Part shown: positions 45,049 to 55,845 of the stretch, in pieces
Layout: each line of letters starts with the position of its first letter
How positions within the stretch are numbered: the first letter of the stretch is position 1
Assembly: GCA_030248295.1 (NCBI GenBank)
Contig: JASANH010000103.1
Coordinates: forward strand, 1 to 64,000
Source of the DNA: Mesodorylaimus sp. YZB2_4
Lineage: Eukaryota > Nematoda > Enoplea > Dorylaimida > Dorylaimidae
Reading direction: 5' to 3'
DNA length: 64,000 nucleotides
Translations under genes and position numbers: made by a program
The notes under the pieces: model-generated
What the model was told of the DNA's origin: nothing
Databases searched by the model: none
The model's input: the letters and a program-made list of their open reading frames with translations, nothing else

Positions 45049-45510
45049 GGGCGGCCGCGATGCAGCGGTTCGGCATTCGATTCTCCCCGTATTGATTGGG
45101 AGCGAGTGGCCGGACTCGTCCCGCGTTCGATCCCCGGTGATGGAGGTCGGTTTGCGAACCATAAATCCTCGCTGACCTTGCACGCCAGGCCGTGGGTGAC
45201 TCACCCGGTACCGCCGAGGTGCTCCGAGTGGAGAGACGGAAGCCAAACGAGTAGACAGTCTCGGCTGTCGAACACCGACAGGGCTCACAGCCCACCCGCC
45301 ATCGTCCGAGGAAGTCATGTCCTGTCCAGGATGCCCTCGCGTGGAGGTGCTCCTAGCGGAGACGCGCAGAGGGACGCTGCCGTGAGAGCTGGTCACCTCA
45401 CGGCCTCGCTTATCCTGTTGACCGCTGGCTGGCTACAGGCAAAACGGGTTGGAAGTCCCGTGGGGAACTGGGGGCGCGGGACCCAACCCACAAAAATTTA
45501 AAAAAACAAC
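45049..45510 (+). repeat. Long SINE family A, best copy (about 455 bp, A-rich tail)
   Basis: Begins with the tRNA-like head GGCGGCCGCGATGCAGCGG; B box GCGTTCGATCCCCGG at about 45122-45136. A 340-bp body is shared with 51895-52235 (+) and 4230-4868 (-). It ends in AAAAATTTAAAAAAAC. Internal stretches such as GGTGCTCCGAGTGGAGAGAC and GGTGCTCCTAGCGGAGAC are partial duplicates of each other, suggesting the body grew by internal duplication. Confidence 0.8.
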
Positions 45511-46130
45511 TTGATGCGCAATGTGGCGCGACGTGGAAGCATCTAGCGCTGATAAGACACTGGAGTGTTGGCTCTTACAGCTGCTCCAACTGGGAGAGTA
45601 ACCAGCATGCCAGCAGTCGGGGGATCGACTCCCCTGGTTTGATGATTCCCCCTCCGCCATGAGATACATAGCTTCCTGGGGAGGATGGTGAGTCCCATCC
45701 CACCGACACCACGCCACGATGGCTCACAGTAGATGAAGAAGGGGGGAGAGGTATGATCAGGTATGACCATTGGCAGTTGCAAGATCAATACTCTCCTCTG
45801 GCTCTTACAGACCACAGTAGAGGGTGAGCCCTGGCGTTTGCTGTGATCTTGGTTCCCTGCTGATGAAGCCCTACAAGACTTCAGTCCGGGTTGGCTATTG
45901 AGGCACAAGCGGATATCGTTTTCATGGTACGCCACAGACAGCGCTTGATGCGCCATGTAGCGCGACGTGGAAGCATCTAGCGCTGATAAGACACTGGAGT
46001 GTTGGTTGTCACAGTTGCTCCAACTGGGTCACGAATGTACCAAGCATCCAAGCGGGCGGAGATCGATACTCTCCCCTGGATGGAAAGCGTCGACCCCTCA
46101 GGTTGATGTTTCAGCCGCAGGTATAGTGTA
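45511..46130 (+). repeat. Directly repeated SINE units (family C), two copies 420 bp apart
   Basis: GCGACGTGGAAGCATCTAGC, followed in each case by GCTGATAAGACACTGGAGTG, occurs at about 45529 and 45961. B-box-like GGGGATCGACTCCCC and GAGATCGATACTC follow. The second copy ends in the recurrent stem-loop motif at 46081-46118 (antisense orientation). Confidence 0.65.
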
Positions 46131-46559
46131 GTCTCAAGACGTTTTTACTGGAGTATTGGTCCTACACTTTGGTCTCTCAAATCTCCCGGCGTCTTAGTGC
46201 GCGGCTGTGCTAATCGGGTAATCATGACTTATTTTAGTAGTAAAATCATCAGTTCTATGGGAATTTGAATGCCATAATGTGCTTTTCCCGCCTTGAGTCC
46301 ATTTGAAATCAAAATCTTTCCAGGTTCTTGAAAAATGACAACGTTTGAAAAGAACCAGTCAATTAAAAGTTTGCTCTTAAAAAATAAAGAATCATAACTA
46401 AGGTCGAAACATTTGCTTCCAAGGCTTCTTTGTTTAGCCCTCTAATATATCACCAAGCAAAAGTGACCATCACCGATTTGCATGAAATCTTGTAAATAGG
46501 GTCCCTGGGTCCCAGGAACAAAAGTTCTGATGTTAGAAAAAATTCTGGACTCCCCTGAT

Positions 46560-47450
46560 CAGAAATCAAAAATCCACCAATTGGTGGAGGTCCCTAGTCG
46601 GTGTTACTGATCAGAAATCAAAAATACACAAATTTGAGGAGGCGCCCGGTAACGGTGTTCCACGAAAATGTGGAGGCACTCAATAACGAAACCGAGTGAC
46701 TTACCCAAGGCCTCTCTGTGAACTCCCCATCGTATCAGGGGGGCCTGACTGATATTGCTACACTGATGATTTTTCGAAATTGCAAGCCACTTGTCAACAA
46801 ATCGTTTACTTACTCCGATTACTTTGTGTGATAATCAACAAAACACGCAGCTTTACGCTTCGGTCTCGTTGAAATTGTTTCCTCTTGATCTCGCACTCCT
46901 TCATTATTCTCGCTTTGATCACACCAGTCCCATCGATCTGGACCTCTTGACCATTGATATTCTCATCTTCGTCGGTTGTTACCGCCAGCAAATGGGACAT
47001 CCAACATCCAAATTATACATTTGGTTTACAGCGTCGAAAATCAAAAAGCCGTCTTCAAAAATTTACTTTAATCGATCACTGAACTTGGAATCGATCAATC
47101 GATCGATTATCGATTATTAATCGATTTGTCGTAGATCAAGAAGATTGGAGCTCACAATAAATAATAAATCTGAAACTCTCTCACCAACTCAGTGCTAACA
47201 TTTGATAGACTCACCAATATCTCATTGATCGATATGATCACAATCCATCACCTCGCTACCACCACCAAATTCTTCCCCGTCGGAATCACCATCTTCATTT
47301 GCAAAAAGCGCATCGAGCTAATCCCCAACTTGTACGAGATCCACTACAGCATCGTCCACTGACACATTATTGCCCGTAGGCATCTAAAACATCAACTCCC
47401 TATTCATACTACGCTATCATGGCGCTCCACCAATTGGTGGATTTTTGTTT
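46560..47450. repeat. Possible small TIR element or MITE
   Basis: AAAAATCCACCAATTGGTGGA at the left (about 46568) is inverted at the right end (about 47428-47452: TCCACCAATTGGTGGATTTT). At the left the block GATCAGAAATCAAAAAT is also tandemly duplicated 50 bp further in. The inner 47075-47130 is a CGAT/ATTAATCGAT simple repeat. No transposase similarity in the short frames inside. Confidence 0.4.
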
Positions 47451-48468
47451 TTCAATCGATCGAACAAGATGTGATCATGTTGCTTTCGCTGATAAAGTAA
47501 AAAGAAAGTAAAAACATACTTTTTAGTATCGTAAGAACAGAATTTAAAAAGAAATTTTGAAAAATCTTTGCGCCAGTTGGAGCTACGATGACTGAAAATA
47601 ATGATCAAAATCGGCCGAACTTTGATCAGCGATAAATTTCACAAAAATTGATGAAAAATTGCGCGGAGTGGATTACTGTATGGTTAGGCTGCCCTGAGCT
47701 TTTGGCGTGGTGCGAAAGCTCCATCGCCTTCAGTAGTGCGGACGAAGTCGTATTACAGTACGATCAGCACTCCTGCAGGCAGTCGAAAGATCAATACTCT
47801 CCTCTGGCTCTTACAGACCACATTAGAGGGTGAGCCCTGGCAGTTGTGAATGGCGGACTGACGCACCTTGCGTTTGCTGTTTGCGGAAGCTCCACTGGTC
47901 ACTCCCTCCAGGCATACGGAGCCAGAAATGTTTCACCGTTTATGCAGCACTGTGAGCAGAAAGATGCGGTTCATCTTTCACAAATGATAAACCACAATTC
48001 AGATTGCACTGCGAACAAGTGAATGGACAAGTATGTGCTGTGTTGCACACCAGCGTTGCATATGTGTTATCTGATGACGATTAAGGAAAAGTTTGAGATT
48101 GTTCGGATCCCAAATTTCGCATGCAAACTTTCAGGTCGGATCGGCTTGGATTATCGTCGTTCACGAGATCGCAAGATCAATCTATCGGCAGCCATTACTC
48201 GCTATCATGAAACCTCACGAAGAGAATTTCGTGCTGGAGGAGTCGGCTTCAGACAATGGGAAAACAGTGTAAAGTAGAAAGTGTGCTCACCCAGGTTGCT
48301 CTTCTGCAAACTTATCATCTTCGTGTGCACTTGTGTTTCCCCTTCGCTCTCCGCATCGCGTTACCCTTTGGAATCGGTATTTGCCTTCAGCCAACTCATT
48401 TGCTCGAACCAATCATCTCGTCCGTCCGTTCAAAATCTGAATCGAATCTCAAACCTCGAAACATCAAA

Positions 48469-49917
48469 ATGGTCACAATCAACTCGTTCGCTCCATCTCG
48501 TCTGATCTCCTCGTCGCTGGTCTTCGCTCTCTCTTTCCTCAATCTTGCTTCCAGCATCGAAAAGCTCAGTGGCAAGATGGACATTGCGTTCATTTTCACC
48601 ACTCCAGCCAAAGAATCCTACTATTCTGATTTCAAGGCTGAGTTCGCCCGCCTGACCGACTACATCGACTTGGGCGAGAACAAAGTGCGGGTGGCCTTGA
48701 TTGACTTTTCAAAGAGTTACAACAATCTAGAAATCCCCAGAATTTGGTTCAATCTTTCTGGAGATACCAGCAAATATGAGAAATTCACACGAAAGCCCCC
48801 TGCGTATCGTCCAGCCAACAATCAGGAGCTGGCTATGGCACTAAAGTACGTGCGAGAAAACGTGTTCGACTTTACCAACAAGAAACGAGCGAAGATCTTG
48901 TTTGTTTACTTGGACCATGATTCACACGCTCGAGAGGAAGATGTCATCTCGCTTCGCCACATGGGCGCCTTCTTCTATGCAATAGCCCCTGACATTACGC
49001 CGGACTCTAACGAGGTTATAGCGGCGTCAAATGACAGGATTTATCAAAAGAGGCTCAGGAGAATGCCGACCGAAGATCTGTACAAGAAGACCATGGAACT
49101 AGCAATGTGGTTCAAAAACTACATCGCTCAAGACCTATGCACGACCTGCCAATTCCAAGACAAAGGGAGGAAGACGTGCAAGTCTGTACTGCGTCCGAAA
49201 TCAAGTCAGCCGGACTACTTCGACGATGGCAATGTCAAGTGTCAGGGCGTGGTCCCCAGTGACATCGTGTCGTGCGTTGAAGAGGATTGCGTGAAGGAAT
49301 GCGATCAAGGCTGGCCTTGGAAACGAGAACCCAACTGCGGAAGCGTTTGCGGTCGAATCGAGAGAAACCCCGCCAGCCCAGCGCCTCCAGGGATGGAAAA
49401 TTGTCTGGACCACATCAACTGCGATCGCTGTCCAACGAGCACGAGTGGGGAAGACTTAAAGATCGCAGACACTGGGAAGAAGCAGGGTGGTGGGAACACG
49501 GTGCTGATCGGAGTGGTCCTCGCCTTGGTCGTCATCATCTTACTCCTCGTGGTCGTGGTCGCTTTGATCATCGTCAAGAAGAGGAAATCAGCGGCCAAGA
49601 AACGAGGAGAGACGGCGAAGTACGAGTATCAGTCTTGGTTGTTTTCGGACAAAACCAAGGGTGGCAAAAGTTTCATGAAGTCAGGCAGGATGAGCGCTCA
49701 CACCAGCATGAAACGCGACAGGACGATGAGTGGCAGCAAAGTGATGCAGTCGAAAAAGCCTGGCAGCGCTTCGATGAAGGCCAGTCCAAAATCGATGAAG
49801 CACAAGCTGAACTCGATAAAGCCTAGTCTGCGCTCGATGAAATCTGGCTCGGCATTTTTGAAACAAAATCCAATGTCGACGAAACCGAGTGCGATGTCGA
49901 TGAGGACGAAGAAATGA
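48469..49917 (+). CDS. Type I membrane protein with a degenerate VWA domain and Ser-Met-Lys tail (VWA-like 1)
   Basis: An intronless 482-residue protein; the start at 48469 is chosen because all three paralogues share MVxINSF here, although the frame is open upstream. Leader 1-29 (SLVFALSFLNLASS). 37-175 follow a VWA fold: KMDIAFIF (strand 1), DLGENKVRVALIDFS, NNQELAMALKYVRENVF, KRAKILFVYLD, LRHMGAFFYAIA. The MIDAS residues are absent (FTTPAKES replaces DxSxS; LDHDS replaces TDG). 224-320 have 14 Cys. 344-369 is one strong transmembrane span, then KKRKSAAKKRGETAKYEYQS and a basic tail full of SMK/SAS repeats. Secreted-facing adhesion or matrix binding is an inference. A poly(A) signal AATAAA lies at 50166-50171. 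Confidence 0.88.
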   Translation: MVTINSFAPSRLISSSLVFALSFLNLASSIEKLSGKMDIAFIFTTPAKESYYSDFKAEFARLTDYIDLGENKVRVALIDFSKSYNNLEIPRIWFNLSGDTSKYEKFTRKPPAYRPANNQELAMALKYVRENVFDFTNKKRAKILFVYLDHDSHAREEDVISLRHMGAFFYAIAPDITPDSNEVIAASNDRIYQKRLRRMPTEDLYKKTMELAMWFKNYIAQDLCTTCQFQDKGRKTCKSVLRPKSSQPDYFDDGNVKCQGVVPSDIVSCVEEDCVKECDQGWPWKREPNCGSVCGRIERNPASPAPPGMENCLDHINCDRCPTSTSGEDLKIADTGKKQGGGNTVLIGVVLALVVIILLLVVVVALIIVKKRKSAAKKRGETAKYEYQSWLFSDKTKGGKSFMKSGRMSAHTSMKRDRTMSGSKVMQSKKPGSASMKASPKSMKHKLNSIKPSLRSMKSGSAFLKQNPMSTKPSAMSMRTKK

Positions 49918-50165
49918 AAAAAGGTGAGAAGGGCAATGAGGAAACTGGTGAATCATGCAAAATTCCTCGTTTTTCTGTTGTACTAGTATGTTCGTCTCAT
50001 CTCATGCTCGTTTCACTTTCACGTAGGAGGTTGTGTGTCCTCGCTCGATGCTAGCTTTTTGTACTGCTGACAACAAACGCGCTGGTGATGAAAGGTGCTG
50101 AGGGAAGTTGAGACATTCAAAAACCCTAAAAGCTCCTTACCAGCTCTTCCGCGTCTCTCACCATC

Positions 50166-50171
50166 AATAAA
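50166..50171 (+). promoter_or_regulatory. Candidate poly(A) signal AATAAA of VWA-like 1
   Basis: Canonical hexamer 249 nt after the stop codon, in the 3' flank that is conserved between the paralogues. Confidence 0.4.
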
Positions 50172-50240
50172 CGTGCAATACAGTAAATGTTTCTTTGACT
50201 CGAGCATGAAATCTCGTGAAATGTGTTGTACATATTGTAT

Positions 50241-51001
50241 TATATCCAAAAAATGACAGACTCGAAACTTTTAGACCAGCCAATGCACACAGTGGAACAA
50301 GGGCAGGATGGCTGGTCTACTCGGCCACAAGAAAAAGGAGAGGTGGTCCAACATGTTAGGCACTGCAAACAGCGTGTAATCGCCCGCACACATATACTGT
50401 ATGTATGCATTGAGAGCTGAGCATCAAAGCCACCATAGCTTGTGTTCTGTGTACTGCTGCTGTTGGAACAGGCTCCCCAAAGCATACCAGTTGTGCTGTT
50501 TCACATGCGCAACCTGAATACGCCAAAGCTGTAGCGCTGCGAGTAAAGTGATATCGCTTATCGTATAGATGCCTAAGCCTTGAGCGACACTGAAAAATCT
50601 TCCCCCCTTGTTCCAGCTTTCTGTTCATGCTCATGGTTTATTATATCAGTGATAAACAGGTCGAGGATGAAGGGACACATGACGCAAAATGATTTACCTT
50701 TGCCGCCAGTCACATCCGCTACTAACAATAAGATCAAGCGCTACTACGCATAGCTCGAGAGTTAGACACTCCCAGCCCACTTTGTGGACCACGAGCACTG
50801 GATTGCATGACCCTCTGCTCGTTGCCACGATCAGTCGTCCAGTTGATATTCATGCAGAAAAAGCAGCTTCTGCTCAGACATTTTTCCTGAACCGTGGTTG
50901 CGCTTAGCAGTGGCCGAGTAGACCAGCCATCCTAAGTCCTGGTTCCACTGTGTGCATTGGCTGAAGTTTCGAGTCCGTCACAACAGACTTTTTTGGATAT
51001 A
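50241..51001. repeat. Fold-back/MITE-like element, about 100-bp terminal inverted repeats
   Basis: The left end TATATCCAAAAAA is inverted at the right end as TTTTTTGGATATA. Arms continue with GACTCGAAACTT, CCAATGCACACAGTGGAAC and GGATGGCTGGTCTACTCGGC, present in reverse complement at 50905-50990. A small internal insertion separates arm blocks on each side. A TA target duplication is possible. The central 550 bp shows no transposase coding sequence, hence non-autonomous. Confidence 0.8.
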
Positions 51002-51540
51002 ATAAAACCGTTTTTCGTTTTTTGCCACAAGCTAGTTTGGCCCAAAATACCGCATGTCCCTACGCACATACATGGATAAACTGAGAGAATTGGGTGACTT
51101 GACTACTGTACGCCTTCGAAACCTCAGAAAAACAGAAACATAAAACGGAATGTGAACGCGCGTCCATGAAATTACTCGTAAAGACCGCCCAAAGATCGAC
51201 CGTTTCATAGTCAGAAACTCTTACCCGCACTATCGTGCCTGCTCATGAAATGCGAAGATTTTTCGAATATGTACTAAATATACAGGCGGCACGAAAAACA
51301 ACAAAAATACTTCTTTGATGCCTCTATCATACTCGATACCATCTTTGAGTGGGAAGAAAGTCCAATAGTAAGAACGCTCATATTCCTTGTTCACAAAACA
51401 TGCTCTATGGCAAAAATATGCTGACATAACTGACCTTACGAGAAGGCAAGCAGACAAAGGGAATAATGGAACTAAAAGTGACAACCTATCAAAGCCGAAG
51501 CCAGCCTAAGGACAATTAGCTCATGCTTTGAGTGTCTAAA

Positions 51541-52750
51541 CTTTATATCCTCAGAGCATGCTAGCGCTAGCATGCTCTCAAAGCTCATGCTCGGGGTGGT
51601 CCGAACTTTATATCCTCAGAGCATTCCATCAGGGGGCCGTTCAAATACGACGTCGTACGCCAGGGGGGAAGGGGGAGGGGGTCAAAGGAAAAACGACATC
51701 GTTTTTACACTAGGTATTCCAGCGTTTTTCCTCCCTTTCGAACTCTTCTGCTAGAGCCTACTGTAATTGCGGTCAGATGAGCACAGGTCCGTCACTTTTG
51801 GGTCACCTAATCATGATAGTTTTGATTATAATAATGCGCATTGGCCAGACTCAATTTGTTATAGGAAGCGGCGCGGTTTTCGCATTTGCCTCTCCATATT
51901 AGTCAGTAGCGCGGCTGGACTCAGCCCGGGTTCAATCCCTGGCGATGGAGGTCTGTTTGCGAACCATGAACTCTCTCTGACCTTGCACACCAGGGCGTGA
52001 GGGACTCAGCCAGTAACATAGAGGTGCTACGAGTTGAGAGACGGGAGCCAAACGAGGAGACATTCTAAGAAAGTCGCCATCGTCCAAGAAAGTCGGTGTC
52101 CAATCGATGATGTCCTCGTGTGGAGGTGCTCCTAGCGGGGACGCGCAGAGGGAAGCTGGTGTGTGAGCTGGTTCCCGCGTAGCCTCGCTTAGAAGGTTTG
52201 ACTGCTGGCCAGCTGGAGGCAAAAACGGGCTTCGGTCCAAAACATTTTTTTAAGCAAAAAAGTTAAAGTTTGATAAAGAAAAATGTGCTCTATCATAAAG
52301 AGTTATTCGTTTTGCTTTTATACTGCTATTCGATTTTCGACGAGTGCATTTCAAAATTGACAAACAATCTTTGGGAACTGAAGGCGTAGAGTCAAGCTGT
52401 GAAACCATCAGCACATTTTACCTCTGCCAAATTGTCACTAAAATCAAATTACTAAATGTCTCTGCTGTAAACATTCCTGAAAATATTGTTGGAATGTACA
52501 CCAATATGAGGATGGGAACATGTGGACTCGTACGAAGTATGGACATGAGCAGCGGCAGGGTGAAGTGCGCCGATACTCATGAAATTTTTTGAAGTATGTC
52601 CTTACTCCCCCCTTTACAGCTTGGGGGGGGGGGGGGGATTGGCTTGTACCACGTCGAAAAGGGGGGGTCCGGCGCCAAACCCCCAAAAACGAGAGGGGGG
52701 GGGGGGGCAAAAATTGCTGATTTGCATACGACGTCGTTTTTGAACGGCCC
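51541..52750. repeat. TIR element (GGGCCGTTCAA ends) with a SINE A copy inside and a perfect palindrome beside it
   Basis: 51635-51662 (GGGCCGTTCAAATACGACGT) is inverted at 52724-52749 (ACGTCGTTTTTGAACGGCCC). The interior contains a 5'-truncated long SINE at 51895-52235 and two poly(G) runs (52623-52637 and 52695-52708). Just outside, 51553-51578 is a perfect 26-bp palindrome with half-site AGAGCATGCTAGC, flanked by a direct repeat of CTTTATATCCTCAGAGCAT at 51541 and 51608. No transposase seen. Confidence 0.65.
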
Positions 52751-54149
52751 GCAGAAGCTGTAACAGAGCCCAGGATCCGCAAGTTTTATCAGGTTGTTAT
52801 TAGCTCTAATTTTCCTCAGCAATATTACCTCATATCAAATAAAACATGTCCTGTCCATGGAAAGTCTTTCCACATCATTTATATTCGTTCAAATATTCTC
52901 AATTTATTATCGGCAAATTAATTGCTGTACACCAAACCCATCTTCGTGAGAGCGCGCTGAGCCTAGCCAATCAATGGCGCTGCACCTCGACCCGTTCAAG
53001 TTCACGTCTAAACTCCGCGCCGAAAATGAGAAAACAGAAACACTTGTGCCAGCTACTTTCGATAGTCGATAACTCTAAAATGATTAAACCAAAAAAAGTT
53101 GAAATTTTGCATGCGTTGCAAAACAGGGCAGATCTGTTATTGTCTCAATTTTTATCAAAATCTGTCGAGTACCTGACGAGCGACGGGGTGAAAAAGCCAA
53201 AAAAGTGATTATTTTCTGGAATACCTTTTCAGAAACTAAAACTTTTAAAAAACGAGTGTCGAAAGGCAGATTCTGAAGGCGCAAGCTTTTAGAAAAACTA
53301 ATATTTACACCTTTACGACCTCTGGTCGTTACGCTAGCCTGATCTTCATCCTCCTCCTCATCTTCTCCCCTAAAAAAAGAAATCGCGTATTCTGGAACTC
53401 GACAACGGCCCAACGGATTTTGATAAAAATTGGCACAATTGTAGATTCGACCGATTCTGAAAAGTGTGCGAAAAATCAAAAATTGTCGTCGAACAGTTCT
53501 CGAGTTATTAGCCGGCGAAAATTGTCCTTTCGCATTAGGCGTCTGGTTGGCTGGTCTGGCAATAAGATCAGCAGGCACTACCGTGCTTGATGATCTTATT
53601 GCCATGGTAGACCACTTCTGATCTTCAAATCTTCTGATTTTTCAAATAATTGTTTCGCACATCAAATGCTCGGCTTGAATTTAAAAAAGTGTGTTGAGGA
53701 ATGTCATGACAAACCTATCATCCAATTTTCAAGAGAGAAGTCTTTATGGGCTTTTAATTTCTCAACTTGCCTCAGCACATTTCATCACCAGCACGTTTGA
53801 AGTCAGCAGTACAAAAAGCGAGTATCGAGCGAAAACTTTTTCGAAATTTCAGATTAAATTTTTTTGCATGGCTCTAGAAACTCACTGTGTGCGGGCACAC
53901 TTGCCTAGCGATCTGACATCAATCGCAAAGAATTATTGAGTTTTGGCGGAGATATATATAAAACACATACATTGACACAGGTCAGCGTAGCTTGAGTGAC
54001 GATTGATGATCGACAATTCGAGATGGGTCATAGATGGGCAACATGAGTGCAGGTATGCCTGCTGTAGATACTCAAACTCCGCACCTTAGATAAAGGCCAT
54101 GAAGGGATGCTGGCCTAATCGGGACTGGCCGAAACTAAATGATTGCTGA

Positions 54150-55845
54150 GAAGGACTCTGGCTAGAAGGGGATTTTTGACCAAATGAGTCGCTGGCTGAA
54201 CCGGGATGGGGCTGGGCAACACTGTGCAAGCCTGGCATGGAAATCATCGAATCAGCATGCGAATTTCACCTGTCGATTTGATGATCATCAAAGATTTGTA
54301 CAAGATAGCCTGCCTATTCTATGAAATAATTGACAAAAAATCAAATTTGTCTGCCATTAGAGCACTTCAGTCGGAAAATCATAAAATCAAAGATCGAGCA
54401 TCCTGAATATCCCTACTTCTCTCAGGTTTTTAGGAAAATCCATACCCTAGTCGAGGAGGTTCGATCAAGGCCAGAAAAACCCAGCTGACTACTCATGGTA
54501 GCAGATCATTTTTTGTACTCGAAAGGGCATATTAATCCAATTATAGAACTGAGGCCCCTCAGCCTGTCGATCTTGAGCTACAGCAGAAATAAGCGGGGGG
54601 GGGGGATGAAAAACCATCTATGTTTTATGATGGGGAAAGGGGGGGGGGGGAGGCATCTCTTAAAATGTCGCTTTTCAGCTATATGCAGCTCATTGACAAG
54701 TTTTATTTTCTCAGCTAGTTCTTTATCCAATGATCTTGCGTCTGATATAGCTATATCATCACTAACTCGTTTTAAACATGCCTTGTCTGCACTGAAGTTC
54801 TGCGACTTGTAAGTGTTATCTGCTTGGTTTAGTGTTCGTCTCTCTTACCTCCAGAGCGCGCATTCGCGCTTAGGTTTGAGTAAACTATGAGTATGTATGA
54901 GTACGAGGCAACTTCACTCATCAACGCGAGGTTCCAAGGCCACTTTTTAAAAGTTTTTGTCCAATCCCTGACTACAGCGCAACTTCACTGACACATCGCC
55001 AGTGTATCACCATGCCATGATTTCTCCACACCCCATCTTTCAGTTTCCATCCACAGTTGTTGCTTGCCTTCTGAAACGCAGCCCAAGCTTCGTTTTTCGA
55101 TAGCCCGCACCGTTTATTTAAACTGATGGACGCTGATGAGCCGTTCAGTGGTTAGATTGATCTCGCCATCGACATTGCCCTCGGCGAGTCGCTTGTTTGA
55201 TGCTGTCCTTGACTTATTGGCTCGCAGTCCATTTTATCGCATCTTTGATTCAGCTTTGTCAGCTAATCGCCCAAAGGGATGGAAAGCTCATTTGTGTAGG
55301 AGGCTGGATCTTCCTCAATTGGAGAAGACCTTGCGGTGAGTCGATGTTCTCAAAACTCCTCCAGGCAGGTCTTCTTAGGAGCCAGAAACCATGGACTCAC
55401 CGCGAGGCCTTCTCCAATTGAGGACGAGCCAGCCTCCTACACAAATGAGCTTTCCATCCCTTTGGGTGATCAGTAAACGAGGATTAGCTGACACAGCTGA
55501 ATCAAAGATGCGATACAATTGACCGCAAGCCAACAAAGCAAGGGCAGCATCAAACAAGCGACTCACCGAGGTCAATGTCGATGGCAAGATCGATCTAACC
55601 ACTAAACGGCTCATCCGCGTCCATCAGTTTAAATAAACGGTGCGGGTTATCAATAAACAAAACGTAGGCGGCTAGACTCTGGCTCTGGAGGGGAAGGACT
55701 CTGGCTAGACGGGAATTCTGACCAAAACGAGTCGCTGGTCGCACCGAGATGGGACTGGGCAACAATGTGCACCCTTGGCATGGACATCATCGAATCAGCA
55801 TGCGAATTTTATTTGATGACCAACAGAGATTTGTGCAAGCCCAAT
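54150..55845. repeat. Direct repeat of about 155 bp flanking the long hairpin
   Basis: 54150-54305 and 55695-55845 share GGACTCTGGCTAGA, GAGTCGCTGG, CATCGAATCAGCATGCGAAT and GATTTGTGCAAG/GATTTGTACAAG in the same order and orientation, about 80 percent alike by eye. The block between includes the hairpin at 55099-55651. It may be a tandem segmental duplication or the edges of a composite element. Confidence 0.65.
55099..55651. repeat. Long near-perfect hairpin (about 250-bp arms, about 45-bp loop)
   Basis: 55099-55344 is the reverse complement of 55390-55651 at roughly 90 percent identity, with one 10-15 bp length difference (right arm GATTAGC side). Arms begin GATAGCCCGCACCGTTTATT and GATAACCCGCACCGTTTATT. 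The loop contains CTCCTCCAGGCAGG and GAGCCAGAAAC, phrases that also occur together in SCaMC-1 intron 10. Transcription in either direction would give a roughly 250-bp duplex. Both arms keep parallel open frames, an expected by-product of high identity. Confidence 0.85.

Larger units (their letters stand above)
43714..48468. other. Repeat-rich intergenic region before the VWA array
   Basis: 4.7 kb without exon chains. 43714-45040 is mostly unique sequence with a 12-G run at 44009-44020. 45049-46130 is SINE-derived (listed). 46560-47450 is bounded by an inverted 24-bp block. 47695-47835 repeats the block GATCAATACTCTCCTCTGGC found at 45784. 48250-48468 is the probable 5' UTR of the first VWA gene, with counterparts upstream of the third. 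Confidence 0.5.

Noticed and set aside
45046-45501. Open frames of 88-151 residues on both strands
   Set aside because: They fall entirely in the long SINE family A copy.
49287-49826. A 179-residue alternative frame over VWA-like 1 (and its counterpart 57203-57790)
   Set aside because: Overlaps the conserved Cys/TM/tail coding frame; long because GC-rich repetitive codons leave other frames open. No leader, domain or conservation of its own.
53084-53605. A 173-residue minus-strand frame
   Set aside because: Has a basic, low-information translation with no family pattern; the surrounding DNA is AT-rich spacer. Could be an old element but I cannot support it.
55197-55614. Two similar frames in opposite arms of the long hairpin as coding genes
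   Set aside because: Their similarity follows from arm identity; no domain or start context supports translation.
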